Positions 9,131 to 16,331 of a DNA stretch of 40,742 nucleotides are shown piece after piece. Position numbers and translations under genes: made by a program. The notes under the pieces are model-generated. The model had not been told where the DNA came from, made no database searches, and saw only the letters and a program-made list of their open reading frames with translations. This DNA comes from Candidatus Omnitrophota bacterium (GTDB taxonomy: Bacteria; Omnitrophota; Gorgyraeia; Tantalellales; Tantalellaceae): the NCBI GenBank assembly GCA_015233235.1, contig JADFYD010000002.1:1-40742 (forward strand), in the 5' to 3' direction. Numbering within the stretch: position 1 is the stretch's first letter; each line of letters starts with the position of its first letter.

Positions 9131-10357
9131 ATGGCAGGAAGGACCGAATTTGTGATCCCGAAAATAGAACGTCCGAAAAAACCGGGCGGGAATTTTACCA
9201 AGCAAATAATGATCGGATGTGCCCTGGTAGCGATTTTCATATTGCTCAAGGGGTGTTTCGCGCATAAGGCGCATCCGGCCATGCCGCCGAAACCTGTTGC
9301 TATCGCGACCGCCGTCGAAGGCGACGCACCGATATTTATTGATTCTTTCGGTACCCTGACACCGCCGAACAACGTTGATATTAAATCTCAGGTTACCGGC
9401 GCGATAAAAGAAGTCAATTTCTGTGAAGGTTGTGATGTTAAAGCCGGTGAACTTATAGTTACAATAGATCCCGAGTCATTTAAAGCGGATTTAGCGCGTG
9501 ATGAGGCATCGCTTGCCGCAGACACGGCGACCCTTAAGCTCAAAGAAAGCACGCTCGAACGCAATAAAAAACTTTACGATAAACAGCTTATTTCACAGCA
9601 GGATTTCGATACGTATTCCGCTGACTATGCATCCGCGAAAGCGAAAACCGAGCTAGACGCCGCGAACGTCAAATTGTCGAAAATAAACCTTGAGTATTGC
9701 TATATCAAGTCGCCGATAGATGGGGTGACCGGTAAAAGGCAGGTAGACCCGGGTAATATCGTTCAGGCGAATAACGGCCCCGTCTTAGTAAATATCAAGA
9801 CTATAGATACGCTCTATGTGGATTTTACCGTGACCGAAGCGTATTTGTCGAAAGTGCGCACTGCCATGCAGGCGGGAAAACTTAAAGTTGAGATACACCC
9901 CGCGGATAATGAAAGTGCGGTGTATAGCGGTGAGCTTGTACTATTGGATAACGGAGTAGATAATACCACGGGTACGTTTATGTTGAGAGCGGTAGTTCCG
10001 AATGCTGGCCGAAAATTATGGGCGGGCCAATTCGTGGATGTGAGGCTTATTCTGGGGGTAGCGCAAAAGGCGGTACTGGTTCCGTATGACGCTGTTCAAC
10101 TGGGTTTGAAGGGGCCGTATATGTTCGCTGTAACGCCGGAAGGCAAAGCGGACCTCAGGCAGGTTAAGACCGGACAGCATATAGATGGCTCAATTGTTAT
10201 CGAAGAAGGTGTAAAAGCGGGAGAAAAAGTCGTGACGTCAGGGCAGTTGGGGTTGGCAAGTGGTATGGCTGTCATGGATGTTGAGATATTGAGAGCGCAA
10301 AAAACGGCTGAGGCAGGAAAAGGCGCAAAGAACGCTAAAAACGTTAACGGGAAATAG
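9131..10357 (+). CDS. RND efflux periplasmic adaptor (membrane-fusion protein, HlyD/AcrA family)
   Basis: This 408-residue adaptor should link the inner-membrane RND pump to TolC. One hydrophobic segment at about residues 20-37 (IMIGCALVAIFILLKG) anchors it. A cysteine at its end is not in a good lipobox, so I infer a signal anchor. The split lipoyl halves are visible: VDIKSQVTGAIKEVNFCEGCDVKAGELIVTIDP and YIKSPIDGVTGKRQVDPGNIVQAN. They flank a short alpha-hairpin coiled coil (FKADLARDEASLAADTATLKLKES...), followed by beta-barrel and membrane-proximal domains. The tail after about residue 390 is Lys/Ala rich. The stop lies 15 bases before the RND pump start, so the two are co-translated. Confidence 0.93.
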   Translation: MAGRTEFVIPKIERPKKPGGNFTKQIMIGCALVAIFILLKGCFAHKAHPAMPPKPVAIATAVEGDAPIFIDSFGTLTPPNNVDIKSQVTGAIKEVNFCEGCDVKAGELIVTIDPESFKADLARDEASLAADTATLKLKESTLERNKKLYDKQLISQQDFDTYSADYASAKAKTELDAANVKLSKINLEYCYIKSPIDGVTGKRQVDPGNIVQANNGPVLVNIKTIDTLYVDFTVTEAYLSKVRTAMQAGKLKVEIHPADNESAVYSGELVLLDNGVDNTTGTFMLRAVVPNAGRKLWAGQFVDVRLILGVAQKAVLVPYDAVQLGLKGPYMFAVTPEGKADLRQVKTGQHIDGSIVIEEGVKAGEKVVTSGQLGLASGMAVMDVEILRAQKTAEAGKGAKNAKNVNGK

Positions 10358-10372
10358 GGCGAGAGGTACACA

Positions 10373-13300
10373 GTGAGTTTTTCGGAAACATTTATCAGAA
10401 AACCGGTAATGACCACGCTTGTCATGGTAGTCGTGCTCATATTCGGCATAGCGGCGTATTTTAAGATGCCAATAAGTGATCTCCCGGTCGTGGATTACCC
10501 TGTAATAACCGTGACTGTCGCTTACCCGGGGGCCAGCCCGAACATTATGGCCGATACCGTTGCTTCGCCCCTTGAAAATCAATTTACACAGATCCCGGGA
10601 CTCACGACAATAATTTCTGACAACACTGAAGGTCAGTCTAAGATCACACTGACATTTGAGCTTGACCGCAACGTGGACCTGGCGGCGCCAGACGTACAGG
10701 CGGCGATTTCCAGGGCCGCGGGGTACCTGCCGACGGACCTTCCGGCACCGCCGACATATACTAAAACAAATCCGAGTGATACACCGATCATGTACCTCAC
10801 TTTGAACTCTGACACTCTTACGCCCGGACAGCTTTATGATTTCGGTAACAAAACTATCGGTCAACGCATCGGCATGGTGGAGGGGGTTTCGCAGGTCCAG
10901 GTATGGGGAGCTAAGACCGCGGTGCGTATACAGGTTGACCCTGATAGACTTGCGGCATACAAAATAGGAATAAACGAGGTAGCGGCCGCTCTTAATGCCG
11001 GGACTGTAACTATTCCCGGTGGCAGTCTTAACGGTAAAGTGCGCACTTTTTCAATAGAACCGCAGGGTCAACTAATGAAGGCTAAGGATTATGAAGGCCT
11101 TATTGTGGCCTACCGTAATAACGCGCCTGTAAGGCTTTCCGATGTGGCGAAATGCGTTGAGAGCACGGATAATGACGTTGTAAGCGTGATTTACGCCAAT
11201 GCCGACGATAAGGCCATCCACACCGGTACCGTCGTTATAGCCGTCTCACGTGTGAGCGGCAGTAATACTGTGGAACTGGCCCAGCGCATCAGAGATACGG
11301 TTCAAGCGTTACGGAAGGAAATACCGTCGTCGGCGGACCTGAGGATATTTTACGACAAATCACTTTCCATCGTGGAATCCGTTGATGATGTGAAAATGAC
11401 GATCCTGATAGCGCTTGTCCTGGTAATAATGATCATTTTCGTGTTCCTTGGGAGCCTTTCGGATACCGTGATACCCAGTATAACATTGCCGATGTCCATT
11501 ATCGCCACGTTTGTACTAATGTATGTTTTGGGCTTTAGCCTTGACCACTTGTCACTTATGGGGCTCACGCTTTCGGTAGGGTTTGTCGTGGACGACGCTA
11601 TCGTTGTGCTTGAGAATACAGTGCGCCTGGTCGAGGAGGGGCGAAAACCGCTTGCCGCGGCCATAGAAAGCGCCCGTGATATCACTTTCACGATCATATC
11701 TATGACACTTTCACTAGCCATAATTTTTGTTCCGCTTATATTTATGGGCGGCGTTGTAGGCAGAGTATTCAGGGAATTCGCCATCACCGTTGTTATGGCG
11801 ATCCTGTGTTCCGGTGTAATATCGCTGACTTTGACGCCAATGATGTGCGCGCGGATGCTATCCGGAAGCGACAAGCCGAAAACCCGCATGCAGAATTTCA
11901 TGAATAAGTTTATGGGGGACGTAATAGCCAAATATGGTGTTCTATTGAAATGGACGCTCGCGCGGCCGTTTACCACTATACTCATGTGGATCGTATGCTT
12001 TGCGGGAACAATAGCGCTTTTTATGGTTCTACCGCAAACTTTTCTTCCAGAAGGTGATAGTGGATCGATAAGTGGAGCGATAATGGTTCCCTTGGGCACT
12101 TCAACCAAAAAAGTGCAGGTATATCAGGACCAGGTCCTGAAAATGTTCCTGGCGCATCCGGATGTTGAAAAAGTTATTACCGTGACGGGTTTGCAACCGG
12201 GCGCCGATCAGAGTATGGGTTTTTTATTCGCCGACCTGCATGACCTGGGAAAAAGAAAGAAAAGTATCCAAAATGTGGTGAAAGATATGCGTGCCAAACT
12301 TTGGACTTTGACGCATGGTTTTGTTTTTATGGAAGCTATTCCGGAGTTGAAAATAAGTACTGGAGGCGAAAGTACCGCTTCCGGCAGCAAATATTCATAT
12401 GTTTTGACAGGCCCCAACCAGGAACAATTGTATGCCGCCGCGATGCAGTTTGAACAGGAAGTAAAGCAACTGAAGGGCTTTGTCGACGTGCAAAACAGTA
12501 TAAAGCTGAATATGCCCCAGCTCAATGTTAATATTCTGAGAGACCGCGCCTCGACACTGGGTATCAGCGCGGCTGATATTGAAAACGTGCTTGGCCTTTC
12601 ATATGCCGGTGGCAAGGTGACTACGTATAAAACGGATATAGATCAATACGATGTTATTGTGGAGCTTGATAAAAAATATCAGGATAATCCCGAGAACCTT
12701 ACGCACATATATCTCCATTCCCAGACAACGCAGGGATTAATTCCTTTAAATACCCTGTCTGCCTGGACGGAAGGCGTCGGGCCTCAGGATGTGCCGCATT
12801 ACAATCAGCTTAACAGCGCCACGATTTCTTTTAATTTGTTGCCCGGGATACCGCTTGGAGACGCCACTAAAATTATACAAAAAACTGCTGACGAGACGCT
12901 TCCTCAGGGCGTGACGGGGTTCTTGCAGGGAGAAGCTCAGCAATTTCAGGACGCCGTCGCCAGCCTTGGAATTCTCATACTGATTGCTATTTTCATTAAG
13001 TATATTGTTCTTGGTATCTTGTACGAGAACTACATGCACCCGCTGACCATTTTAACGACGTTGCCTGTGGCTACGTTTGGCGGGCTTTTAACGCTTTTGG
13101 TTTTCAGGTCCGAACTTTCGCTTTATGGATACGTTGGTCTTTTTATGCTGTTGGGAATTGTAGCCAAGAACGGTATCATGATGGTAGACTTCGCCAGCGC
13201 GAACCTTCAAAAGGGCAATGTATCCAACCTGGACGCGATTTATGACGCCTGTATAGTGCGTTTCAGGCCCATTTTGATGACTGGTCTAGCTGCTATCATG

Positions 13301-13519
13301 GGGGCCGTCCCGATAGCTCTCGGGTTCGGCGCCGACGGCGCTTCCAGGAGGCCCCTAGGCCTCATTGTGGTAGGGGGGCTTATATTTTCACAGGTTATAA
13401 CACTCTTCGTAACCCCCGGGCTGTTTCTGTATATGCAGGGCTTTCAGGATAAATACCTCGATAAATTTGAACTTACCCGTTCCGAATCCGCTCGAAAACG
13501 CATGGAAACCGCGGAATAA
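10373..13519 (+). CDS. RND efflux transporter, AcrB/MdtB-like (HAE-1 type)
   Basis: This 1,048-residue inner-membrane pump has the full RND layout: TM1 at about residues 12-32, a first periplasmic loop, TM2-6 at about 335-540, a second loop, and TM8-12 at about 860-1030. The proton-relay Asp pair falls at residues 407-408 (GFVVDDAIVVLENT), exactly as in AcrB. The partner Lys is residue 932 (LLGIVAKNGIMMVDFA). FPEGDSG-like FLPEGDSGSISG and the DLPVVDYP N-terminal motif indicate the drug/hydrophobe HAE-1 group rather than the metal (HME) group. The start is GTG, with GAGAGG six bases upstream. It forms an operon with the adaptor gene before it. The gene looks intact, and the IS element begins 48 bases after its stop. 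Confidence 0.95.
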   Translation: MSFSETFIRKPVMTTLVMVVVLIFGIAAYFKMPISDLPVVDYPVITVTVAYPGASPNIMADTVASPLENQFTQIPGLTTIISDNTEGQSKITLTFELDRNVDLAAPDVQAAISRAAGYLPTDLPAPPTYTKTNPSDTPIMYLTLNSDTLTPGQLYDFGNKTIGQRIGMVEGVSQVQVWGAKTAVRIQVDPDRLAAYKIGINEVAAALNAGTVTIPGGSLNGKVRTFSIEPQGQLMKAKDYEGLIVAYRNNAPVRLSDVAKCVESTDNDVVSVIYANADDKAIHTGTVVIAVSRVSGSNTVELAQRIRDTVQALRKEIPSSADLRIFYDKSLSIVESVDDVKMTILIALVLVIMIIFVFLGSLSDTVIPSITLPMSIIATFVLMYVLGFSLDHLSLMGLTLSVGFVVDDAIVVLENTVRLVEEGRKPLAAAIESARDITFTIISMTLSLAIIFVPLIFMGGVVGRVFREFAITVVMAILCSGVISLTLTPMMCARMLSGSDKPKTRMQNFMNKFMGDVIAKYGVLLKWTLARPFTTILMWIVCFAGTIALFMVLPQTFLPEGDSGSISGAIMVPLGTSTKKVQVYQDQVLKMFLAHPDVEKVITVTGLQPGADQSMGFLFADLHDLGKRKKSIQNVVKDMRAKLWTLTHGFVFMEAIPELKISTGGESTASGSKYSYVLTGPNQEQLYAAAMQFEQEVKQLKGFVDVQNSIKLNMPQLNVNILRDRASTLGISAADIENVLGLSYAGGKVTTYKTDIDQYDVIVELDKKYQDNPENLTHIYLHSQTTQGLIPLNTLSAWTEGVGPQDVPHYNQLNSATISFNLLPGIPLGDATKIIQKTADETLPQGVTGFLQGEAQQFQDAVASLGILILIAIFIKYIVLGILYENYMHPLTILTTLPVATFGGLLTLLVFRSELSLYGYVGLFMLLGIVAKNGIMMVDFASANLQKGNVSNLDAIYDACIVRFRPILMTGLAAIMGAVPIALGFGADGASRRPLGLIVVGGLIFSQVITLFVTPGLFLYMQGFQDKYLDKFELTRSESARKRMETAE

Positions 13520-13637
13520 TACACCATGTTAAATATAAAAAAGCAAGACTATAATGCTCGGGAAAAACTGGACCACTTTTTGGCTGTAGTTAAGGTGTAA
13601 AAACGCGGTATAATTTAAGCCAAAAGGAGGCACGGTT

Positions 13638-13922
13638 ATGATGCGTAAAAAGTTCGAGGCAGGATTCAAGGCAAGGGTCGCGATCGAGGCGCTCAAGGGT
13701 GAAAAAACCATAAATCAGCTGAGTTCTGAATACGGAGTTCACCCCAACCAGGTAAGCAAATGGAAGCTTGAGTTGCAAAAAGGAGCGGCAGGTATATTTT
13801 CGGGCAAAAAGGACATGGAAGACGCCGGGCACAGGGAACTGGCGGACAAACTCTATAAAAGTGTCGGCGAACTTAAGGTCGAGAACGATTGGCTTAAAAA
13901 AAAATTGAGCATTTTGGGATAG
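13638..13922 (+). CDS. IS3-family transposase OrfA (HTH_Tnp_1)
   Basis: This 94-residue protein has a helix-turn-helix at about residues 10-45 (FKARVAIEALKGEKTINQLSSEYGVHPNQVSKWK) and a C-terminal leucine-zipper-like helix (LADKLYKSVGELKVENDWLKKKLSILG). This is the usual IS3 OrfA layout for binding the terminal repeats. AGGAGG precedes the ATG by seven bases, and a TATAAT lies at 13609-13614. A run of nine A bases at 13896-13904, within the codons for LKKK, is a slippery site. A -1 shift there enters the orfB frame and would give the fused OrfAB transposase. Confidence 0.93.
   Translation: MMRKKFEAGFKARVAIEALKGEKTINQLSSEYGVHPNQVSKWKLELQKGAAGIFSGKKDMEDAGHRELADKLYKSVGELKVENDWLKKKLSILG
13896..13904 (+). 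promoter_or_regulatory. A9 slippery site for -1 programmed frameshifting (OrfAB)
   Basis: Nine consecutive A bases lie where the orfA frame (CTT AAA AAA AAA TTG) and the open orfB frame overlap. The orfB frame is open from 13898 and reads KKIEHFGIEALIPLIDSDDS before reaching the annotated start, so a -1 slip yields a continuous fusion. Confidence 0.75.
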
Positions 13923-13987
13923 AAGCCCTAATTCCGCTCATTGACAGTGATGATAGTGATTTCAGCGTACGGCAACAATGCCGGCTA

Positions 13988-14887
13988 TTGGGTATAAATC
14001 GATCGACTTTATACTATGAGGAAGTAGCGTTGTCCGAAAGAGACATACTTTTAATGAAAAATCTGGACGAACAGCATACGAAGATGCCGTTTTACGGTGT
14101 GATTAAAATGACCAAGGCCATGAGGGATCGCGGTTTCGCGGTAGGCAAAGACCACATACGAACACTTTTGCGCAAAATGGGCATTGTGGCCATATTTGCC
14201 AAGCCGTACACAAGCAAGGCTCATCCTGAGAATAAGATATTTCCGTATTTATTGAAAGACCTTGAGGTGACGCGGCCGAATCAGGTATGGAGCGCCGATA
14301 TCACGTACATACGGCTAGAATACGGCTTTGTGTATCTCGTGGCTATAATCGACTGGTACAGCCGGTACATAATAAGTTGGAGATTGTCTAACACGTTGAC
14401 GGTTGATTTTTGCGCGGAAGCTCTGGATGAAGCCTTAATGCTGGCAACGCCGGAATTTTTCAATACGGATCAGGGCAGCCAGTTTACCAGTCAGGAATTT
14501 ATCGGCAGGCTGGTCGACAAAAAGATAAATATTAGCATGGACGGCCGTGGCCGGGTATTTGATAATATTTTTATTGAGCGGTTCTGGCGTTCAATGAAAT
14601 ATGAGAACGTTTATCCGAACAACTATCGGAACATAGCCGAGGCAAAAGAAGGACTAAAAAAATATTTTACATTGTACAATGTCGAAAGATACCATGAATC
14701 GCTAGATTACAAAACACCATGGGAAGTATATTCCGGGATTCAGATAAACAAAGAAGTGATCATACCCAAAATCGTACCATGTTCTGACCTGGGTGCGGCG
14801 ATAAAAACGCCGTGTAGCGTAAATGCTGAAGAATTTTTTAGTGACATATTGCTAGAATCTAGAAAAATCGGAGAAAATGAGTTATGA
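13988..14887 (+). CDS. IS3-family transposase OrfB (DDE integrase core)
   Basis: This 299-residue catalytic half begins at a weak TTG. The open frame extends back to 13898, where VRQQCRLLGINRSTLYYE, the standard OrfB N-terminus, continues into OrfA by frameshift. A HTH_21 region at about residues 20-75 precedes the rve integrase core. The DDE triad is visible as WSADITY (first Asp), FNTDQGSQFTS (second Asp) and IERFWRSMKYENVYP (Glu). The sequence ends in a stop shortly before the right terminal repeat. No disruption is visible, so the element may be active. Translation from the TTG alone would miss the N-terminal helix and is probably minor. Confidence 0.93.
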   Translation: MGINRSTLYYEEVALSERDILLMKNLDEQHTKMPFYGVIKMTKAMRDRGFAVGKDHIRTLLRKMGIVAIFAKPYTSKAHPENKIFPYLLKDLEVTRPNQVWSADITYIRLEYGFVYLVAIIDWYSRYIISWRLSNTLTVDFCAEALDEALMLATPEFFNTDQGSQFTSQEFIGRLVDKKINISMDGRGRVFDNIFIERFWRSMKYENVYPNNYRNIAEAKEGLKKYFTLYNVERYHESLDYKTPWEVYSGIQINKEVIIPKIVPCSDLGAAIKTPCSVNAEEFFSDILLESRKIGENEL

Positions 14888-14987
14888 ACAGTTTAGACAG
14901 TGTGAACAAAGAAGAAAAAAGTAGCAAAAAAGAAGAAAGGACTGCTACTACTAAAATACACCTTAAGTAAACCAAAAAATGGTCTAG

Positions 14988-15590
14988 ACAAACCCGACTA
15001 CTTTATACATGTGCTACAGTGTTAATGACAACAGTGCCGGTTCATTTACCGCCTGGCTGCCCGTGACTACAAGTTTTAAAGTTCCCTTAAAGCCCGTAAT
15101 CGGCGATGAGCAGATTTATATCAAGTTAAAGGATTTTGCAGGTAACGAATCGATGATCACAAAAACAGTAACGCTAAATAGGCCGGCCGTGCCGGCAATC
15201 CCAGCCGTGAACGGTAAAAGCACTTTTAGCATCGCGAGTACCGCGCAGATAATGGATACAATCGCGGTCAACTTGTCGGCTGTTGATCCGAAAATCGTAA
15301 GTGAATACAAGATCGAATATTCTGTAGATGTAACATATAATCCTTACAGATACCAGGGGAGCTACATAGACCCCGGGTACAAACCAACACATTCCGTAAG
15401 CACTATCAGTACGTCATATGGGGAAAACCCCGGCAGGATATGCTCAGACAGTTTATTGATGTATTATTCGAACTCGACTTATGCGGTGACTGTCGTAACA
15501 TTAAAAGTTCGTATATTTGACACGTTTTTAAATACTTATTCCGATTGGTCAAGTCCCGTTAACGCGACATTCGTCGCTACGCACAACTAA
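14988..15590 (+). pseudogene. 3' remnant of an Ig-like/surface protein gene cut at the IS boundary
   Basis: The open frame begins right at the IS right end (the upstream in-frame TAG is in the terminal repeat) and runs 200 codons to a stop. The ORF track starts at ATG 15009, which has no ribosome binding site. The sequence resembles C-terminal modules of large bacterial surface proteins: SFTAWLPVTTSFKVPLKPVIGDEQIYIKLKDFAGNESMITKTVTLNRP, then a second beta-rich module ending SDWSSPVNATFVATHN. The GDEQIYIKLKDFAGNES stretch is a fibronectin/Ig-like edge often repeated in such proteins. No matching 5' half lies on the other side of the IS, so the gene was truncated together with flanking DNA. It is probably not expressed. 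Confidence 0.6.
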
Positions 15591-15626
15591 TCCGTGGTAA
15601 GCCAGATCAATAAGTTAACATAAGAT

Positions 15627-15811
15627 ATATTATCGGACGTTGCCAAAAAGGCTATTTGGCGAGTCAGCAACGTCCGATAATATGGCGTGGATTATCCGAC
15701 GTTGTGAATTGTTAGCACGGTTATCGCGCAAGCAATTCACAACATCCGATAATCCACGCTTACGTTTGCTGAAATGGCTATGGTAAGTTAGCAATGTCCA
15801 ATAATATTGCG
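15627..15811. repeat. array of three ~62-bp palindromic units
   Basis: Three units begin with ACGTT at 15637, 15699 and 15762, spaced 62 and 63 bases. Unit 1 has 17-bp perfect arms (ATATTATCGGACGTTGC at 15627-15643, inverted at 15667-15683). Unit 2 has 26-base arms with two mismatches (15686-15711 and 15733-15758). Unit 3 is a degenerate copy of unit 1: AAGTTAGCAATGTCCAATAATATTGCG resembles GAGTCAGCAACGTCCGATAATATGGCG. Each would fold as a hairpin with a different loop. No coding frame crosses the array. Confidence 0.75.
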
Positions 15812-15842
15812 CAGTTTTGTGAAATATCTATTGTGCGGTCAA

Positions 15843-15870
15843 CTAACGACTAACGACCAGCGACTAACGA
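15843..15870. repeat. tandem 7-bp repeat (CTAACGA)x4
   Basis: Four head-to-tail heptamers: CTAACGA, CTAACGA, CCAGCGA, CTAACGA. It ends eight bases before the 3' end of the convergent CBS gene. Confidence 0.75.
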
Positions 15871-15878
15871 CTGGCAGG

Positions 15879-16268
15879 CTATTTTTCCCCTCGGATATTG
15901 AGGATGAGTTTAATAATGTCGTGCCGTGAGACAATGCCTTTGAGTTTGCCTTCTGCGACTATCGGCACGCGCCGTATGGGGTTTTCGATCAAATATTCAC
16001 ATATATCAACTACGCTGTCGTCCAATGTGAAGGATTTCACGTTGCTGGTCATGTAGCAGTCTACCGTTTGCTTGTCTATGGTCGGTTCGTCGATTAAAAG
16101 CTTCATTATGTCACGTTCACTGATTATACCTATCAGATTATTGGTGTCGTCAACCACCGGAAGTCCGCTTATGTTGTGATCGATGAGCATTTTAGCGGCG
16201 TCATACACTTTAGCTTTGGCTTTGATCGAGAGCACGTTTTTTGTCATCACATCTTCTATCTTGTACAT
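15879..16268 (-). CDS. two-CBS-domain protein
   Basis: This 129-residue protein consists of two CBS domains and little else, at about residues 3-60 (MTKNVLSIKAKAKVYDAAKMLIDHNISGLPVVDDTNNLIGIISERDIMKLL) and 68-126 (MTSNVKSFTLDDSVVDICEYLIENPIRRVPIVAEGKLKGIVSRHDIIKLIL). Stand-alone CBS pairs usually bind adenine nucleotides and regulate a partner. The partner is not evident here, since upstream uvrA has no known link. AGGGGA precedes the start by about four bases. It may be transcribed with uvrA (50-base gap) or from its own promoter in the gap. Confidence 0.9.
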   Translation of the reverse strand: MYKIEDVMTKNVLSIKAKAKVYDAAKMLIDHNISGLPVVDDTNNLIGIISERDIMKLLIDEPTIDKQTVDCYMTSNVKSFTLDDSVVDICEYLIENPIRRVPIVAEGKLKGIVSRHDIIKLILNIRGEK

Positions 16269-16301
16269 GAGTTCCCCTTTTTTACGTTTTTAATAATGAC
16301 T

Positions 16302-16331
16302 ATTATACCTGCTTTTTATTACTTATGTAAG
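16302..16331 (-). promoter_or_regulatory. possible promoter for the CBS gene
   Basis: A perfect TATAAT on the minus strand (16302-16307) lies about 33 bases upstream of the CBS start. A weak -35 CTTACA at 18-base spacing falls inside the uvrA 3' end. Confidence 0.4.

Larger units (their letters stand above)
13568..14987 (+). mobile_element. IS3-family insertion sequence (IS150-like), apparently complete
   Basis: The element has orfA, orfB and imperfect terminal inverted repeats of about 31 bp. The left end is CTGGACCACTTTTTGGCTGT and continues AGTTAAGGTGTA. The right end, read inward on the minus strand, is CTAGACCATTTTTTGGTTTA and continues CTTAAGGTGTA. Length is about 1.42 kb, normal for the family. 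I could not find a convincing 3-4 bp target duplication. The left flank is the end of the RND gene and the right flank opens inside a truncated gene, which suggests a rearrangement rather than a simple insertion. Confidence 0.88.

Noticed and set aside
9131-9260. Lipoprotein signal in the membrane-fusion protein
   Set aside because: The cysteine follows LLKG, not a proper lipobox, and about 36 residues precede it; a signal anchor fits better.
11350-12108. 252-residue minus-strand ORF inside the RND gene
   Set aside because: Antisense shadow of a conserved transmembrane region; Ser/Thr/Ile-rich composition and no start signal.
13563-14992. Target-site duplication of the IS
   Set aside because: Compared 3-5 bases outside both terminal repeats; none match at the plausible boundaries.
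15627-15811. Integron attC-like sites
   Set aside because: The 62-base spacing and hairpins suggested attC, but the required GTTRRRY and RYYYAAC cores are not at the arms and no integrase is present.
15627-15811. CRISPR array
   Set aside because: Only three divergent units, each itself a palindrome with ~26-base arms; no conserved short repeat with spacers and no cas genes.
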